Source of the DNA: Tannerella forsythia
Lineage (GTDB): Bacteria; Bacteroidota; Bacteroidia; Bacteroidales; Tannerellaceae
Length of the DNA stretch: 44,617 nt
NCBI RefSeq assembly: GCF_003860135.1
Contig: NZ_RQYN01000022.1
Span: 1 to 44,617 of the forward strand
Direction of reading: 5' to 3'
The notes under the pieces are model-generated. The model was not told where the DNA came from. It did not search any database and saw only the letters and a program-made list of their open reading frames with translations. Positions 7,118 through 15,762 of this stretch are shown here, in pieces; position 1 is the stretch's first letter; every line of letters begins with the position of its first letter. The position numbers and the translations under genes were made by a program.

Positions 7118-8473
7118 ATGGAGATAGAAACAAAAAAACATACGGGCGATCGCCGGTTATATATTGAAACATACGGATGCCAGATGAATGTGGCAGATAG
7201 TGAGGTCGTGGCTTCGGTCATGCAGACCGATGGATACGAACTGACGAACGATATTCATGAGGCGGACGCGATTTTCGTCAATACCTGTTCGGTGCGCGAC
7301 AATGCCGAACAACGTGTCGTCGGGCGATTGCAATATTTTCAGTCGTTGCGCAAGCAAAAGAAACATCTGATTATCGGGGTACTCGGTTGTATGGCCGAGC
7401 GTGTGAAAGAAGAGCTGGTACATCAGCACGGTGCTGATCTGGTGGCCGGTCCCGATTCGTACATGGATTTGCCGAACCTTGTCGGAGCCGTTGAGCGGGG
7501 AGAGAAGGCGGTCCATGTCGAACTGTCGACGCAGGAGACGTATCGCGACGTGATACCGCTCAAGATGGCGGGCGTGCACGTGACCGGCTTCGTCTCCATC
7601 ATGCGAGGCTGCAATAACTTCTGCTCCTACTGCATCGTACCTTACACCCGCGGGCGGGAGAGAAGCCGCGACATCGACAGCATTCTGAACGAGATACGCG
7701 ACATGCGGCAGAAAGGTTACAAAGACGTGACGCTGCTCGGGCAAAACGTTAACTCGTACCGTTACGAGACGCCCGATGGCGAAGTCATCGGTTTTCCGCA
7801 ACTCCTCGACCGGGTCGCGGCGGAGGTGCCCGAGATGCGCATCCGTTTTATGACTTCGCACCCGAAAGATATGAGCGACGAGATGCTTCACGTCATGGCC
7901 ACGCACAAAAACATCTGCAAGTTTATTCATTTGCCGGCACAGTCGGGCAGTTCGCGTATGCTGGCCGTGATGAATCGTAAATACACACGCGAGTGGTACC
8001 TCGACCGTATCGCCGCCATACGCCGCATTCTGCCGGAGTGCGCCATCTCGACCGATCTCTTCTGCGGCTATCATTCCGAAACAGAAGAAGACTACGAAGA
8101 AACCTTGTCGCTGATGCGCGAAGTAGGCTATGACTCGGCCTTTATGTTCAAATATTCCGAGCGGCCGGGCACCTATGCCGCCAAGCATCTCCCCGACGAT
8201 GTGCCGGAAGAAGTTAAGGTCAGACGATTGCAGGGGATGATCGACTTGCAGAATCAACTCTCGGAAGCGAGCAATCGCCGCGACATCGGGAAAACGTTCG
8301 AGGTGCTTGTGGAAGGGTTCTCCAAACGGTCGCGCGACCGCCTGTTCGGACATACGGAACACAACAAAGTCGTAATTTTCGATAAGGGTACACACCGCAT
8401 CGGCCAGTATGTGAACGTGCGTATCGAAGACGCTACCTCGGCTACGCTCTTGGGACAGGCTGTCGACGACTGA
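7118..8473 (+). CDS. miaB: tRNA-2-methylthio-N6-dimethylallyladenosine synthase
   Basis: A radical-SAM methylthiotransferase that converts i6A37 to ms2i6A37 in tRNAs reading UNN codons. The 451-residue length is normal. The N-terminal UPF0004 domain has its three cluster cysteines at C21 (YGCQMN), C57 (NTCSVRD) and C91 (GCMAERV). The radical-SAM motif is C165-x3-C169-x2-C172 within MRGCNNFCSYCIVPYTRGRE. A C-terminal TRAM domain (about 380-445) follows, with SKRSRDRLFGHTE. The downstream neighbour is convergent, with a bidirectional terminator between. RNxVVF-type and YTRGRE residues favour MiaB over RimO or MtaB. Confidence 0.96.
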   Translation: MEIETKKHTGDRRLYIETYGCQMNVADSEVVASVMQTDGYELTNDIHEADAIFVNTCSVRDNAEQRVVGRLQYFQSLRKQKKHLIIGVLGCMAERVKEELVHQHGADLVAGPDSYMDLPNLVGAVERGEKAVHVELSTQETYRDVIPLKMAGVHVTGFVSIMRGCNNFCSYCIVPYTRGRERSRDIDSILNEIRDMRQKGYKDVTLLGQNVNSYRYETPDGEVIGFPQLLDRVAAEVPEMRIRFMTSHPKDMSDEMLHVMATHKNICKFIHLPAQSGSSRMLAVMNRKYTREWYLDRIAAIRRILPECAISTDLFCGYHSETEEDYEETLSLMREVGYDSAFMFKYSERPGTYAAKHLPDDVPEEVKVRRLQGMIDLQNQLSEASNRRDIGKTFEVLVEGFSKRSRDRLFGHTEHNKVVIFDKGTHRIGQYVNVRIEDATSATLLGQAVDD

Positions 8474-8528
8474 CGAATCAGTCTTAAATAAAAGAACACG
8501 AATCCGCAAGTTGGGATACCTGTCAAAG

Positions 8529-8565
8529 AAAAAGAGCAAGCAACCGGATGTTGCCTGCTCTTTTT
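8529..8565. terminator. Bidirectional intrinsic terminator, miaB / susD-like
   Basis: A 16-bp stem (8529-8544 with 8550-8565, one G-T mismatch) and a 5-base loop are flanked by an A-run on the left and a T-run on the right. It can therefore end transcription of miaB on plus and the susCD-like pair on minus. It lies between their convergent stop codons. Confidence 0.9.
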
Positions 8566-8597
8566 CACAAATTACTCAACGATTAATAAAACGATTT

Positions 8598-10358
8598 TTA
8601 CTTCCACAGATCGTTCTGAACGAGGTAAGGCTTACCGTTTTCGTCCACTCCTTTATCTTTAATCTGGGCGTCGGGCACAAAGAAATACACTTTATCGAAG
8701 GTTGTCGATGCCGAAACGAACTTCGAAAGGTATTGTTTCTCATACGTTACGTAGGCCGAAGTTTCTTTCTTCATCACTTCTTTTCCCCACCGTGCATAGT
8801 CGTACCAGCGTTGTCCTTCCATGGCCAGTTCCAGCTTGCGTTCGAAGCGGATGGCGGCGATACACGTATTCTTGTCCGTAAACGCGGCGTGAGTAGACGG
8901 ATACGTTTTAACTACATATTTCTGTCCGTTTCCGTCGGGGAATTGAATGATATTCGCCTCGTTGCCGGCACGTGTACGGATTTTGTTCACTTGCTCCATG
9001 GCAGCCGCCAATTCTCCGTCGTTGGCCAGACATTCGGCGTAAAGCAGAATCATATCGCGTACCGAGAGGTACTGCATGTTCAAGGCAACGGCCGGTGCCC
9101 AGCCTGCGTATCGGCTGCGCGAAGCAAGCCCCGCCTCTTCTTCGGCTTTCGTCCATACGTGTTTCTTAGGCAGGAAGATCCCGCCATTTCCTTTGTCACG
9201 GATTCCGTAACCGTCTTTAAAGCAAATCCCCCAGTCTTTAAACGGAACGCCCTGACGCCCTACGGCGAAGTCGAGACGCGGGTCTACGGCGATCGTGAAG
9301 TCATTCTTAAATTGACTGCCGGCCGGCGCGCTTCCGTCGAACACCGACACGCTGGGTTTGCTGCGATAAGAATAGTCGAGATACGGCAATCCGTCGGCAT
9401 CGACTTGATACGAGTTGACGAGGTCGTACGAGGGCTGGAAGAATCCGCAGCAACCGCCCGGCGCGCTGTCGTCCACATTGTGCGGGAAGTTCAGCGAATA
9501 GCCCGGCAATCCGTTGTCATTGGCGTCGACCGAATGCTGCACAGCGAAGATCGATTCTTTGCCGTTATCCGTAAAGGCGTTGAAGTTGTTGTTCAGGTTA
9601 TCTTCCAGCCCGTACTTCAATCCGTTCGATGTCTGTCCGTTGGCCAACAGATCGGCTAAGACCGGTTTGGCTTCTGCCATTTTGCCTTGCTGCATCAGCA
9701 TCTTTGCTTTCAACGCTTTGGCAGCCCATACATTCACGCGTCCGACTTCGCCCTGTTTCTCGGGCAATAACGAAATGGCCTGATCGATTTCGGCCATGAT
9801 GTTCGGATAGATATCCGTACCGTTGTATACTTTCGGGTCATTTTCTTCGTTGTCCCAAGGTACCCAAGCCAGCGAAGAGGGCCCCATTAGTTTTACGCCT
9901 TCAAAGTAATACAGCGAACGCAGGAAGAACAACTCGCCTTCGCGCGATTTGGCGACTTCCGGAGCCATATCTTTCGCTTTCTTCAATGTTCTCAAGGCAA
10001 TATTACACCGCTGCACACCTTTGTAGGTCCAGTCCCATTTTTGCTTTACATAGCTGTTCGTCGTAAGCGGGGCATACGTTTCTATTTCGTTGACAACCGA
10101 CTGGTCGCCGGCCGACGAACCCTTGTTGGCATCGCCTCCGATGATACTGCCGAACACCCAGTTGAAGGGGGTCGCTCCCCAGCCGTTCTCCGTCAGGTTC
10201 GCATACGCGTTTGTGGTCAGCAGCTCTACCCCTTGCGCGTTTTCTAACGTACCCTGAGAGATGCTTCCTTGGGGATCTTTGTAAAGAAAATCTTCGCCGC
10301 ACGAAGTCATCCCCAGAACCGCGGCTGTCAGACTGATGGTATATATAATTCGTTTCAT
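8598..10358 (-). CDS. SusD/RagB family nutrient-binding outer-membrane lipoprotein
   Basis: A surface lipoprotein that binds oligomeric nutrient and caps its SusC-like partner. The 586-residue protein has a signal peptide with lipobox TSC (C20) followed by GEDF. The N-terminal TPR-like part holds the NIALRTLKKAKD and LFFLRSLYYFE helices. The C-terminal SusD signature is visible as IRFERKLELAMEGQRWYDYARWG. It starts 30 bases after the susC-like gene and is followed by the terminator at 8529. No glycoside hydrolase, peptidase or sigma/anti-sigma pair accompanies the couple, so the ligand is unknown. Confidence 0.93.
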   Translation of the reverse strand: MKRIIYTISLTAAVLGMTSCGEDFLYKDPQGSISQGTLENAQGVELLTTNAYANLTENGWGATPFNWVFGSIIGGDANKGSSAGDQSVVNEIETYAPLTTNSYVKQKWDWTYKGVQRCNIALRTLKKAKDMAPEVAKSREGELFFLRSLYYFEGVKLMGPSSLAWVPWDNEENDPKVYNGTDIYPNIMAEIDQAISLLPEKQGEVGRVNVWAAKALKAKMLMQQGKMAEAKPVLADLLANGQTSNGLKYGLEDNLNNNFNAFTDNGKESIFAVQHSVDANDNGLPGYSLNFPHNVDDSAPGGCCGFFQPSYDLVNSYQVDADGLPYLDYSYRSKPSVSVFDGSAPAGSQFKNDFTIAVDPRLDFAVGRQGVPFKDWGICFKDGYGIRDKGNGGIFLPKKHVWTKAEEEAGLASRSRYAGWAPAVALNMQYLSVRDMILLYAECLANDGELAAAMEQVNKIRTRAGNEANIIQFPDGNGQKYVVKTYPSTHAAFTDKNTCIAAIRFERKLELAMEGQRWYDYARWGKEVMKKETSAYVTYEKQYLSKFVSASTTFDKVYFFVPDAQIKDKGVDENGKPYLVQNDLWK

Positions 10359-10388
10359 GATGTTATTTTTTAAGATGATACAAATAGA

Positions 10389-13300
10389 TCAGAAGACCAG
10401 ATTGACACCAAAGATAAATTTGATACTGCTTGGAATAGCACCCGCGTCAATTCCTTTTTCCAAATCGCCGCCCGAGGCTGTTTTGTTCCGGTTCGTTACT
10501 TCAGGGTCGATTCCCTTATAGCCCGTAATCGTCAGCAGATTTTCGGCCTGAACGTAGAAGCGCAGGTTCTCGATCGTCGCTTTCCGGAGCCAGTTTTTCG
10601 GAAGGGTATAACCCAGCGTAATGTTCTTCATCCGTGCGTACGTTCCGTCTTCCACATAGTACGAGTTCGCGTTCGTTCCCGATTTGTTGTCTTGTTTGTC
10701 CAGAATCGGCAGGATGGCATTCTTCTTGCCCGGCTCCCACGAGAGATCGCGCATACGGCTGGAACGGTTTCCGTTAAACATCCAGAAGTCGGTAAAATAT
10801 TTTGTTACGTTGAAAATCTCGTTTCCGACACAGGCATACCAGAACATTGAAAAATCAAAGCCTTTGTATCCCAATCCGACATTCAATCCCGTCGTGAAGT
10901 CGGGATGCGGCGATCCGAGCACATCGCGGTCGTCAGTCGTAATCTTACCGTCGCCGTCCACATCATGATATTTGAATTTACCGATATATGTTTTGGGATC
11001 AAATTTCCCGGCCGTTTCACCCAGCGGAGTCAATGCGTTTACTTCTTCGGCCGATTCATAGAATCCGTTGATTTTATATCCGTAAAACTCGCTGATCGGA
11101 TGCCCTTTCGTCGTACGGGATATGGGACCTGAAATTCGGTCGAAATAGCTGTATTTCGCGGCCTTGTCCGAGACGCCGATTTTCAGGACTTCGTTCTTAT
11201 AGGCTGAAACGTTCAGATTCACATTCCATGAAAGGTCTCCGCTTCTGTCCTGATAGTTGAGCATAAAATCGACTCCCGTATTCTTCATATCGCCGATATT
11301 GATATACGGTTTGTCCGCTCCTCCGGCTAAACTTGAATAAACGGCTTCTACGAGCATATCCGTACTTTTCTTATACCACCATTCTACGTTGGTCGAGAAT
11401 TTACCGCCGAGGAAAGTCGCATCCAACCCGATATTCGTCGTTTCTACACGCTCCCACTTCGTATCCGGGTTGCCGATTGTTCCCATCCGGTAACCCAACT
11501 GCGTAGATATTTGTTTGCCTGTAAAGTCATAATTCGTACGGCTCGGGTCTGTCGAAAAATATGAGGCAAAATTGGTAGCTCTCGGGAAGGTCGAGTTACC
11601 GGCCTGTCCGTATCCGACACGCAGCTTCAGGTCGTCGAGCCATTCGAAATCATTCATAAACTCTTCGGAAGAAACGCGCCATGCGGCCGAAAGAGACGGG
11701 AACGTTCCGTAACGGTTCGATTTCGAGAAACGCGATACGCCGTCGCGACGTACCGTTGCCGTCAACAAATATTTATCGGCAAACGAGTAGTTGGCACGCC
11801 CGAAGATACCGAACGAAGCAAATTCGCCTCTGTAGTCGGATTCCGCATTACGGAAATCGTTGTATTCGCCCATATTCAACGTCCAAGTGCTGATGTTATC
11901 TTCGTACAGATAATTCCGGCGATAGCCAGACATACTGCGTCCCAGTCCGTCGCGAACGGCTTCGGTTCCTACCAATAAGTTGAGTTTGTGCACCTCGTTG
12001 AACGTCCGGTCGAATGTCAACGTATTCGTCCATACCCACCGGAAATTAAACCCGGCCTCTTCGGTCAGTCCGTTCACACCGGGGGTTTCGGAGAATTCTA
12101 AATTTTTCTTCGACATACTGTAACTGTAATTTCCGGTATAGTCGATACCGAAACTGGTATGGAATGTCAGGTCTTTCATCAAATCGACTTCCCCCCAGAT
12201 ATTTCCGAAGATACGGGTATTAGACCAGTAATTGTCTTTGTTCCGGATAGCCGCGGCCACCGGATTTTCGAAGTTTCCGGTACCGGCGATTTTCGATCCG
12301 GCGAAATGTCCCTGTATATCATATACCGGCACCCACGGCGAAGCGCGATACGTCCACGAATAAGGAGTATTTTGCTCGGAGTTTTCATTCAGACCGTTAT
12401 CTTTTGTCCATGCGTACGTCAGGTTTTCCCCCACGCGTAACCAGTCGCGTACGTTGTACGACGTATTGGCGCGGATCTGATAACGACGGAAATATTGGTG
12501 GATCACCGTTCCTTCCTGATCGTAATAGTTGGCCGAGAACAGGTAGGAACCGTGGTTCGAACCGCCCTGCAAGGAGAGTTGATGGTTCTGAATCATACCG
12601 GTACGGCTTAACTCGTCCCACCAGTCTGTTCCCTGCGCATCCCAGGGAACCATTTGATTGCCCGGATAGCTGTAATCGGCCGGGTTCAACTGCTGGCCTC
12701 GTGCTCCTTCTGTTGAAAGATAATTCGGGATTGAAGGTGTTGCGCCGGTGCCGAATTGCTCGTGCGAAGGAAGGTCATTGCTTCCTCTAAGCTTATAGCC
12801 GCCGGCTTGTGCCGCCCATTCCACGTTCAGGCGGTCGGTGGCGTTCAGAACATCATACTTCTTGCCGGTCATCGAGCCGCCGAAGTATCCGTCGTACGTC
12901 AATTTCGGACGCTGGCCGGTTTTCAATCCTTTTTTTGTGGTGATGAGGATGACCCCGTTCGAAGCCTCTGCTCCGTAGATCGCGGCCGAAGAAGCGTCTT
13001 TCAGCACCTGCATGCTCTCGATGTCGTTCGGGTTGATGCTGTTGAGGTTCTGGTTACGGGTGGACACTCCGTCGATCACATAAAGCGGCCCGTTGTCGTT
13101 GACCGTACCGATACCGCGGATACGTACCATCGACTTCGAGCCGGGCGAACCGGTGGAGCCGATCACCACGCCGGCAGCGCGTCCTTGCAATTGCTGCGTA
13201 GCCGAGGCGGCGGGTGTTTTCAACATTTCGTCTGCGTCTACCACAGCCACCGAGCCGGTGATGTCTTTCTTCTGCTGCGTGCCGTATCCTACGACAACGA

Positions 13301-13664
13301 CTTCCTGCAATTTTTGTGTGTCTTCTTTCAGTACGATCCTCGACAGATTGGCTGATGAGGAGTGTGTCTGAGAAATAAAACCGATGTAGGAGAACGTCAA
13401 TTGTGCTCCCGCCGGTACTTCGAGCGTAAATTTACCGTCAATGTCGGTGATCGTTCCCGTCGTTGTGCCGGAAACGGACACGTTCACTCCCAACAAAGGG
13501 ATGCCTTGTTCATCTACGACCGTTCCTGAAACGGTTCTCGACTGCTGCGTAACGGCAACAGTCACATTCTCTGCATACGACGGAAGGGTAGGTGCGCCTG
13601 TTGCAAGCAACAGGCCGCATGCCATACCGACTCCGTGTTTCAATACTGATTGCTTGTGCATCAT
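10389..13664 (-). CDS. SusC/RagA family TonB-dependent transporter
   Basis: A 1091-residue outer-membrane TonB-dependent importer. In order: signal peptide (about 1-31); a carboxypeptidase-D regulatory-like domain (about 43-115, SGTVVDEQGIPLLGVNV, DIDGKFTLEVP); the SusC-type TonB box EVVVVGYGT at 121-129; a plug domain with GRAAGV and IDGVSTRN; then the beta barrel ending in the aromatic FGVNLVF. Two ATGs are adjacent (13664 and 13661). It is the first gene of the pair with the downstream SusD. The 285-base upstream gap is AT-rich and contains a possible long hairpin (13718-13727 with 13780-13789). The substrate cannot be inferred. Confidence 0.94.
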   Translation of the reverse strand: MMHKQSVLKHGVGMACGLLLATGAPTLPSYAENVTVAVTQQSRTVSGTVVDEQGIPLLGVNVSVSGTTTGTITDIDGKFTLEVPAGAQLTFSYIGFISQTHSSSANLSRIVLKEDTQKLQEVVVVGYGTQQKKDITGSVAVVDADEMLKTPAASATQQLQGRAAGVVIGSTGSPGSKSMVRIRGIGTVNDNGPLYVIDGVSTRNQNLNSINPNDIESMQVLKDASSAAIYGAEASNGVILITTKKGLKTGQRPKLTYDGYFGGSMTGKKYDVLNATDRLNVEWAAQAGGYKLRGSNDLPSHEQFGTGATPSIPNYLSTEGARGQQLNPADYSYPGNQMVPWDAQGTDWWDELSRTGMIQNHQLSLQGGSNHGSYLFSANYYDQEGTVIHQYFRRYQIRANTSYNVRDWLRVGENLTYAWTKDNGLNENSEQNTPYSWTYRASPWVPVYDIQGHFAGSKIAGTGNFENPVAAAIRNKDNYWSNTRIFGNIWGEVDLMKDLTFHTSFGIDYTGNYSYSMSKKNLEFSETPGVNGLTEEAGFNFRWVWTNTLTFDRTFNEVHKLNLLVGTEAVRDGLGRSMSGYRRNYLYEDNISTWTLNMGEYNDFRNAESDYRGEFASFGIFGRANYSFADKYLLTATVRRDGVSRFSKSNRYGTFPSLSAAWRVSSEEFMNDFEWLDDLKLRVGYGQAGNSTFPRATNFASYFSTDPSRTNYDFTGKQISTQLGYRMGTIGNPDTKWERVETTNIGLDATFLGGKFSTNVEWWYKKSTDMLVEAVYSSLAGGADKPYINIGDMKNTGVDFMLNYQDRSGDLSWNVNLNVSAYKNEVLKIGVSDKAAKYSYFDRISGPISRTTKGHPISEFYGYKINGFYESAEEVNALTPLGETAGKFDPKTYIGKFKYHDVDGDGKITTDDRDVLGSPHPDFTTGLNVGLGYKGFDFSMFWYACVGNEIFNVTKYFTDFWMFNGNRSSRMRDLSWEPGKKNAILPILDKQDNKSGTNANSYYVEDGTYARMKNITLGYTLPKNWLRKATIENLRFYVQAENLLTITGYKGIDPEVTNRNKTASGGDLEKGIDAGAIPSSIKFIFGVNLVF

Positions 13665-13910
13665 GATAGAAAATGAAAAGATTAATTAAAGATTGTGTTT
13701 GTTATTTGTATTGTCTGAAAAAGACGATTGGCGACTTTGCTTCCGTAAAAACGCTTTTTTAAAAAAGGAAAACCACGAGTCGTCTTTTTTGGTAAGACGG
13801 TTCAAAGTAAAGCATATTTTTTTAAAAAGTGGTACTTTTTTGAAAAGTAAAATCTATGTTATTAAACATGATTTTTCTCATCTCACCGAATAAAAAGTCA
13901 TAAGGTGTTA

Positions 13911-13918
13911 TATCTTTG
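13911..13918 (+). promoter_or_regulatory. Candidate -7 box for the TRIC-channel gene
   Basis: TATCTTTG matches TAnnTTTG and ends 31 bases before the chosen ATG at 13950. No TTTG lies at -33 spacing. It supports the shorter start, because the longer frame would begin upstream of this box. Confidence 0.4.
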
Positions 13919-13949
13919 CAACTTCAAACAAACAGGCAAGAGAAATAAA

Positions 13950-14582
13950 ATGGAGTCATTGCAAGATTATACCTCGCTGTTTTCGCTCAGGGATATGATC
14001 GAATATGCGGGAACGATTGTTTTTGCCATCAGCGGTATCCGCTTGGCGGCGGCGAAAGAGTTCGACTGGTTCGGGGCATTTGTGGTGGGGCTCGTTACCG
14101 CTATCGGTGGCGGAACATTGCGCGATTTGCTACTCGATGTCACTCCGTTCTGGATGCTGAGTCCCTCGTACATGTACTGTACGTTGTTGGGGATGGTGAT
14201 TGTACTTATTTTCAGCAAGCAATTGGTACGGCTGGACACGCCGTTCTTTATCTTCGACGCGATCGGTCTGGCGCTCTTCGTCGTCATCGGCGTAGAGAAG
14301 ACGCTCGAACTGAATTATCCGTTCTGGGTGGCTATTACGATGGGTACGATTACAGGGATCGCCGGCGGAGTGGTACGCGATATTTTTATCAACGAAACGC
14401 CGCTCGTCTTTCGGCAGGAGGTCTATGCGCTGGCCTGCGTGATGGGGGGAGTTGTGTTTGCGCTTTGCATGACGTTCGGTTACAGCAATGAAGTATGCGA
14501 ACTGCTTTCGGCCGGCACGATCTTGTTGATGCGCGTACTTGCCGTCAAATACCACTGGAAGCTCCCCAAAATGAAACATTGA
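13950..14582 (+). CDS. TRIC-type cation channel family protein (UPF0126)
   Basis: A 210-residue inner-membrane protein with about seven transmembrane helices in two inverted repeats. Each repeat carries the glycine-rich family motif: AIGGGTLRDLLLD in the first half and IAGGVVRDIF in the second. Prokaryotic TRIC homologues (E. coli YicG/YadS-like) form trimeric monovalent-cation channels, although glycine transport has been proposed for some. The start at 13950 removes a 15-residue extension that overlaps the likely promoter. The gene is divergent from the susC-like gene and appears monocistronic. Confidence 0.9.
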   Translation: MESLQDYTSLFSLRDMIEYAGTIVFAISGIRLAAAKEFDWFGAFVVGLVTAIGGGTLRDLLLDVTPFWMLSPSYMYCTLLGMVIVLIFSKQLVRLDTPFFIFDAIGLALFVVIGVEKTLELNYPFWVAITMGTITGIAGGVVRDIFINETPLVFRQEVYALACVMGGVVFALCMTFGYSNEVCELLSAGTILLMRVLAVKYHWKLPKMKH

Positions 14583-14687
14583 CTCCGTGTCTGTGACGGA
14601 ACAGCAAGTAAAACGGAAGCTTTGCGGGTGTTTCCAAGTGTCGAATGGTTGGATGGTTGAACATATCGGCTGACAGCAGCGGGGGAG

Positions 14688-14807
14688 AATAATTCAGCCC
14701 AAAGCGAAGCGTTGGGGAAAAAGGCATCGTACCCGGCATAACCATTAACTATTGACCATTGCCCATTAAATAATGGTACCCGCCGAACAGTGTATCGCGT
14801 AATTTGG
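14688..14807. repeat. Dispersed intergenic repeat, module B (second copy)
   Basis: Shares with 3698-3849 the AATTCAGCCCAA core plus GCGAAGCGTTGGGGAAAAA (14690-14719) and the 26-base GCCGAACAGTG block at 14782-14807. The intervening part is rearranged (CCATTAACTATTGACCATTG). It sits directly after the channel gene and before degraded coding sequence. Confidence 0.85.
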
Positions 14808-14874
14808 GTTTAACATCAAATTTCAGGACAGGACACTAAAAAGTCGTTTGTTCCGGCCCCCTACTGCTTGCGCC

Positions 14875-15038
14875 GAAGGGGCGTGCGTGTCGTGCGGGGA
14901 ACGCATTTTCAACCGGCCGCGATGGTTCGATCTGCCGGCCGGAACGGATCGCTGCGCAAACAAATCCTTGCCGGAGCACCCGACGCCGAAATCCGCGCGA
15001 AATATCTCCTCTACTCGGACTATCCGAAAGGGGAGTGA
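14875..15038 (+). pseudogene. Remnant of NamZ-like (DUF1343) C-terminal domain
   Basis: One frame reads NRPRWFDLPAGTDR from about 14911. The next frame reads LRKQILAGAPDAEIR followed at once by AKYLLYSDYPKGE and a stop at 15036-15038. In DUF1343 proteins (NamZ-type exo-N-acetylmuramidases) the C-terminus normally runs as FD...GTDxLRxQI.AG.SEEEIRASW...F..R..YLLY. The remnant has this order with a one-base frameshift near 14950 and an internal deletion after EIR. It is flanked by repeats and has no start codon. The identification comes from recalled family motifs, so it is probable rather than certain. Confidence 0.5.
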
Positions 15039-15068
15039 GGTAATCAAAACGAATATTTCAGGCTGACG

Positions 15069-15375
15069 TTGCTCTTCGGAAGTACTAATTTGCCCTTCGG
15101 AAGTACTAATTTCTACTTCGGAGGTTCAATTTTGCTCTTCGGAAGTACTAATTTGCCCTTCGGAAGTACTAATTTCTACTTCGGAGGTACTAATTTGCTC
15201 TTCGGAGGTACTAATTTGCTCTTCGGAAGTACTAATTTCTACTTCGGAAGTACTAATTTCTACTTCGGAGGTACTAATTTGCCCTTCGGAAGTACTAATT
15301 TCTACTTCGGAGGTACTAATTTGCTCTTCGGAAGTCCAATTTTGCTCTTCGGAAGTTCAACGATGCTCTTCGGTT
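15069..15375 (+). repeat. 21-bp minisatellite, about 14 units (heptapeptide-coding frame)
   Basis: Units follow a CTTCGGAAGTACTAATTT-type consensus with three variants that alternate (LPFGSTN, FYFGGTN and LLFGGTN if read on plus). Because 21 is a multiple of three, a frame of 107 codons stays open to a TAA at 15390-15392. However, its only upstream initiator is a TTG, no signal peptide precedes it, and I see no ribosome-binding context. It lies immediately before the short DUF4469-like gene. I treat it as non-coding repeat DNA, with translation possible but unsupported. Confidence 0.85.
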
Positions 15376-15406
15376 TAAAGTTGTTTTACTAAAAAAATGA
15401 ACTGTC

Positions 15407-15658
15407 ATGGCAACAACCGAAAAAAACAAAGTAATGGTGGAATTGTACGACCTTTCCATTACGAACCGGAAAGATGACTGTTTCGGTCGAGTCGTAAGGA
15501 GCAAAACGCTCAATGAAGACGATCCGTCGAAGATAACGTTTATCGTACCCGCCGCCCCCGGCGATTACCGTATCGTCCTGACGACGCAGTTTTCGGGGAC
15601 TAAAAACATGCCGAAAGAACCTCGTATCTGTGAGTTCGAGTATATGTTGAATGTATAA
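15407..15658 (+). CDS. Short DUF4469-like (Ig-fold) protein, probably an N-truncated remnant
   Basis: An 83-residue protein. The part LNEDDPSKITFIVPAAPGDY followed by RIVLTTQFSG and KEPRICEFEYMLNV resembles the C-terminal Ig-like domain (DUF4469). In Bacteroidales this domain normally follows an N-terminal HU-like DNA-binding domain in proteins two to three times longer. Here the HU-like part is absent, and the sequence upstream is the 21-bp repeat array and a second gene remnant. It may be a stand-alone domain or a fragment left after repeat expansion or deletion. It is followed by a hairpin terminator at 15692. The family call is from recalled motifs. Confidence 0.5.
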   Translation: MATTEKNKVMVELYDLSITNRKDDCFGRVVRSKTLNEDDPSKITFIVPAAPGDYRIVLTTQFSGTKNMPKEPRICEFEYMLNV

Positions 15659-15691
15659 ATCGAATCGGTATTAGGCTGTCGGGCGATTGTA

Positions 15692-15738
15692 AGAGGGTAT
15701 GCCCAAACATTACGTTTTGAGACATACCCTCTCTTTCT
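15692..15738. terminator. Hairpin between the DUF4469-like gene and susF
   Basis: AGAGGGTATG (15692-15701) pairs perfectly with CATACCCTCT (15723-15732), followed on plus by CTTTCT. It lies between convergent genes and probably ends the plus-strand gene. Read on minus it follows susF but lacks a good T-run. Confidence 0.7.
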
Positions 15739-15762
15739 ATGGGCGCGTATGTATCGTCGTCC

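Noticed and set aside
14545-14745. Small minus-strand ORFs containing PTLRFGLNY-like peptides (also 3630-4037)
   Set aside because: They are translations of dispersed repeat module B. They have no conserved start or length and vary with each repeat copy.
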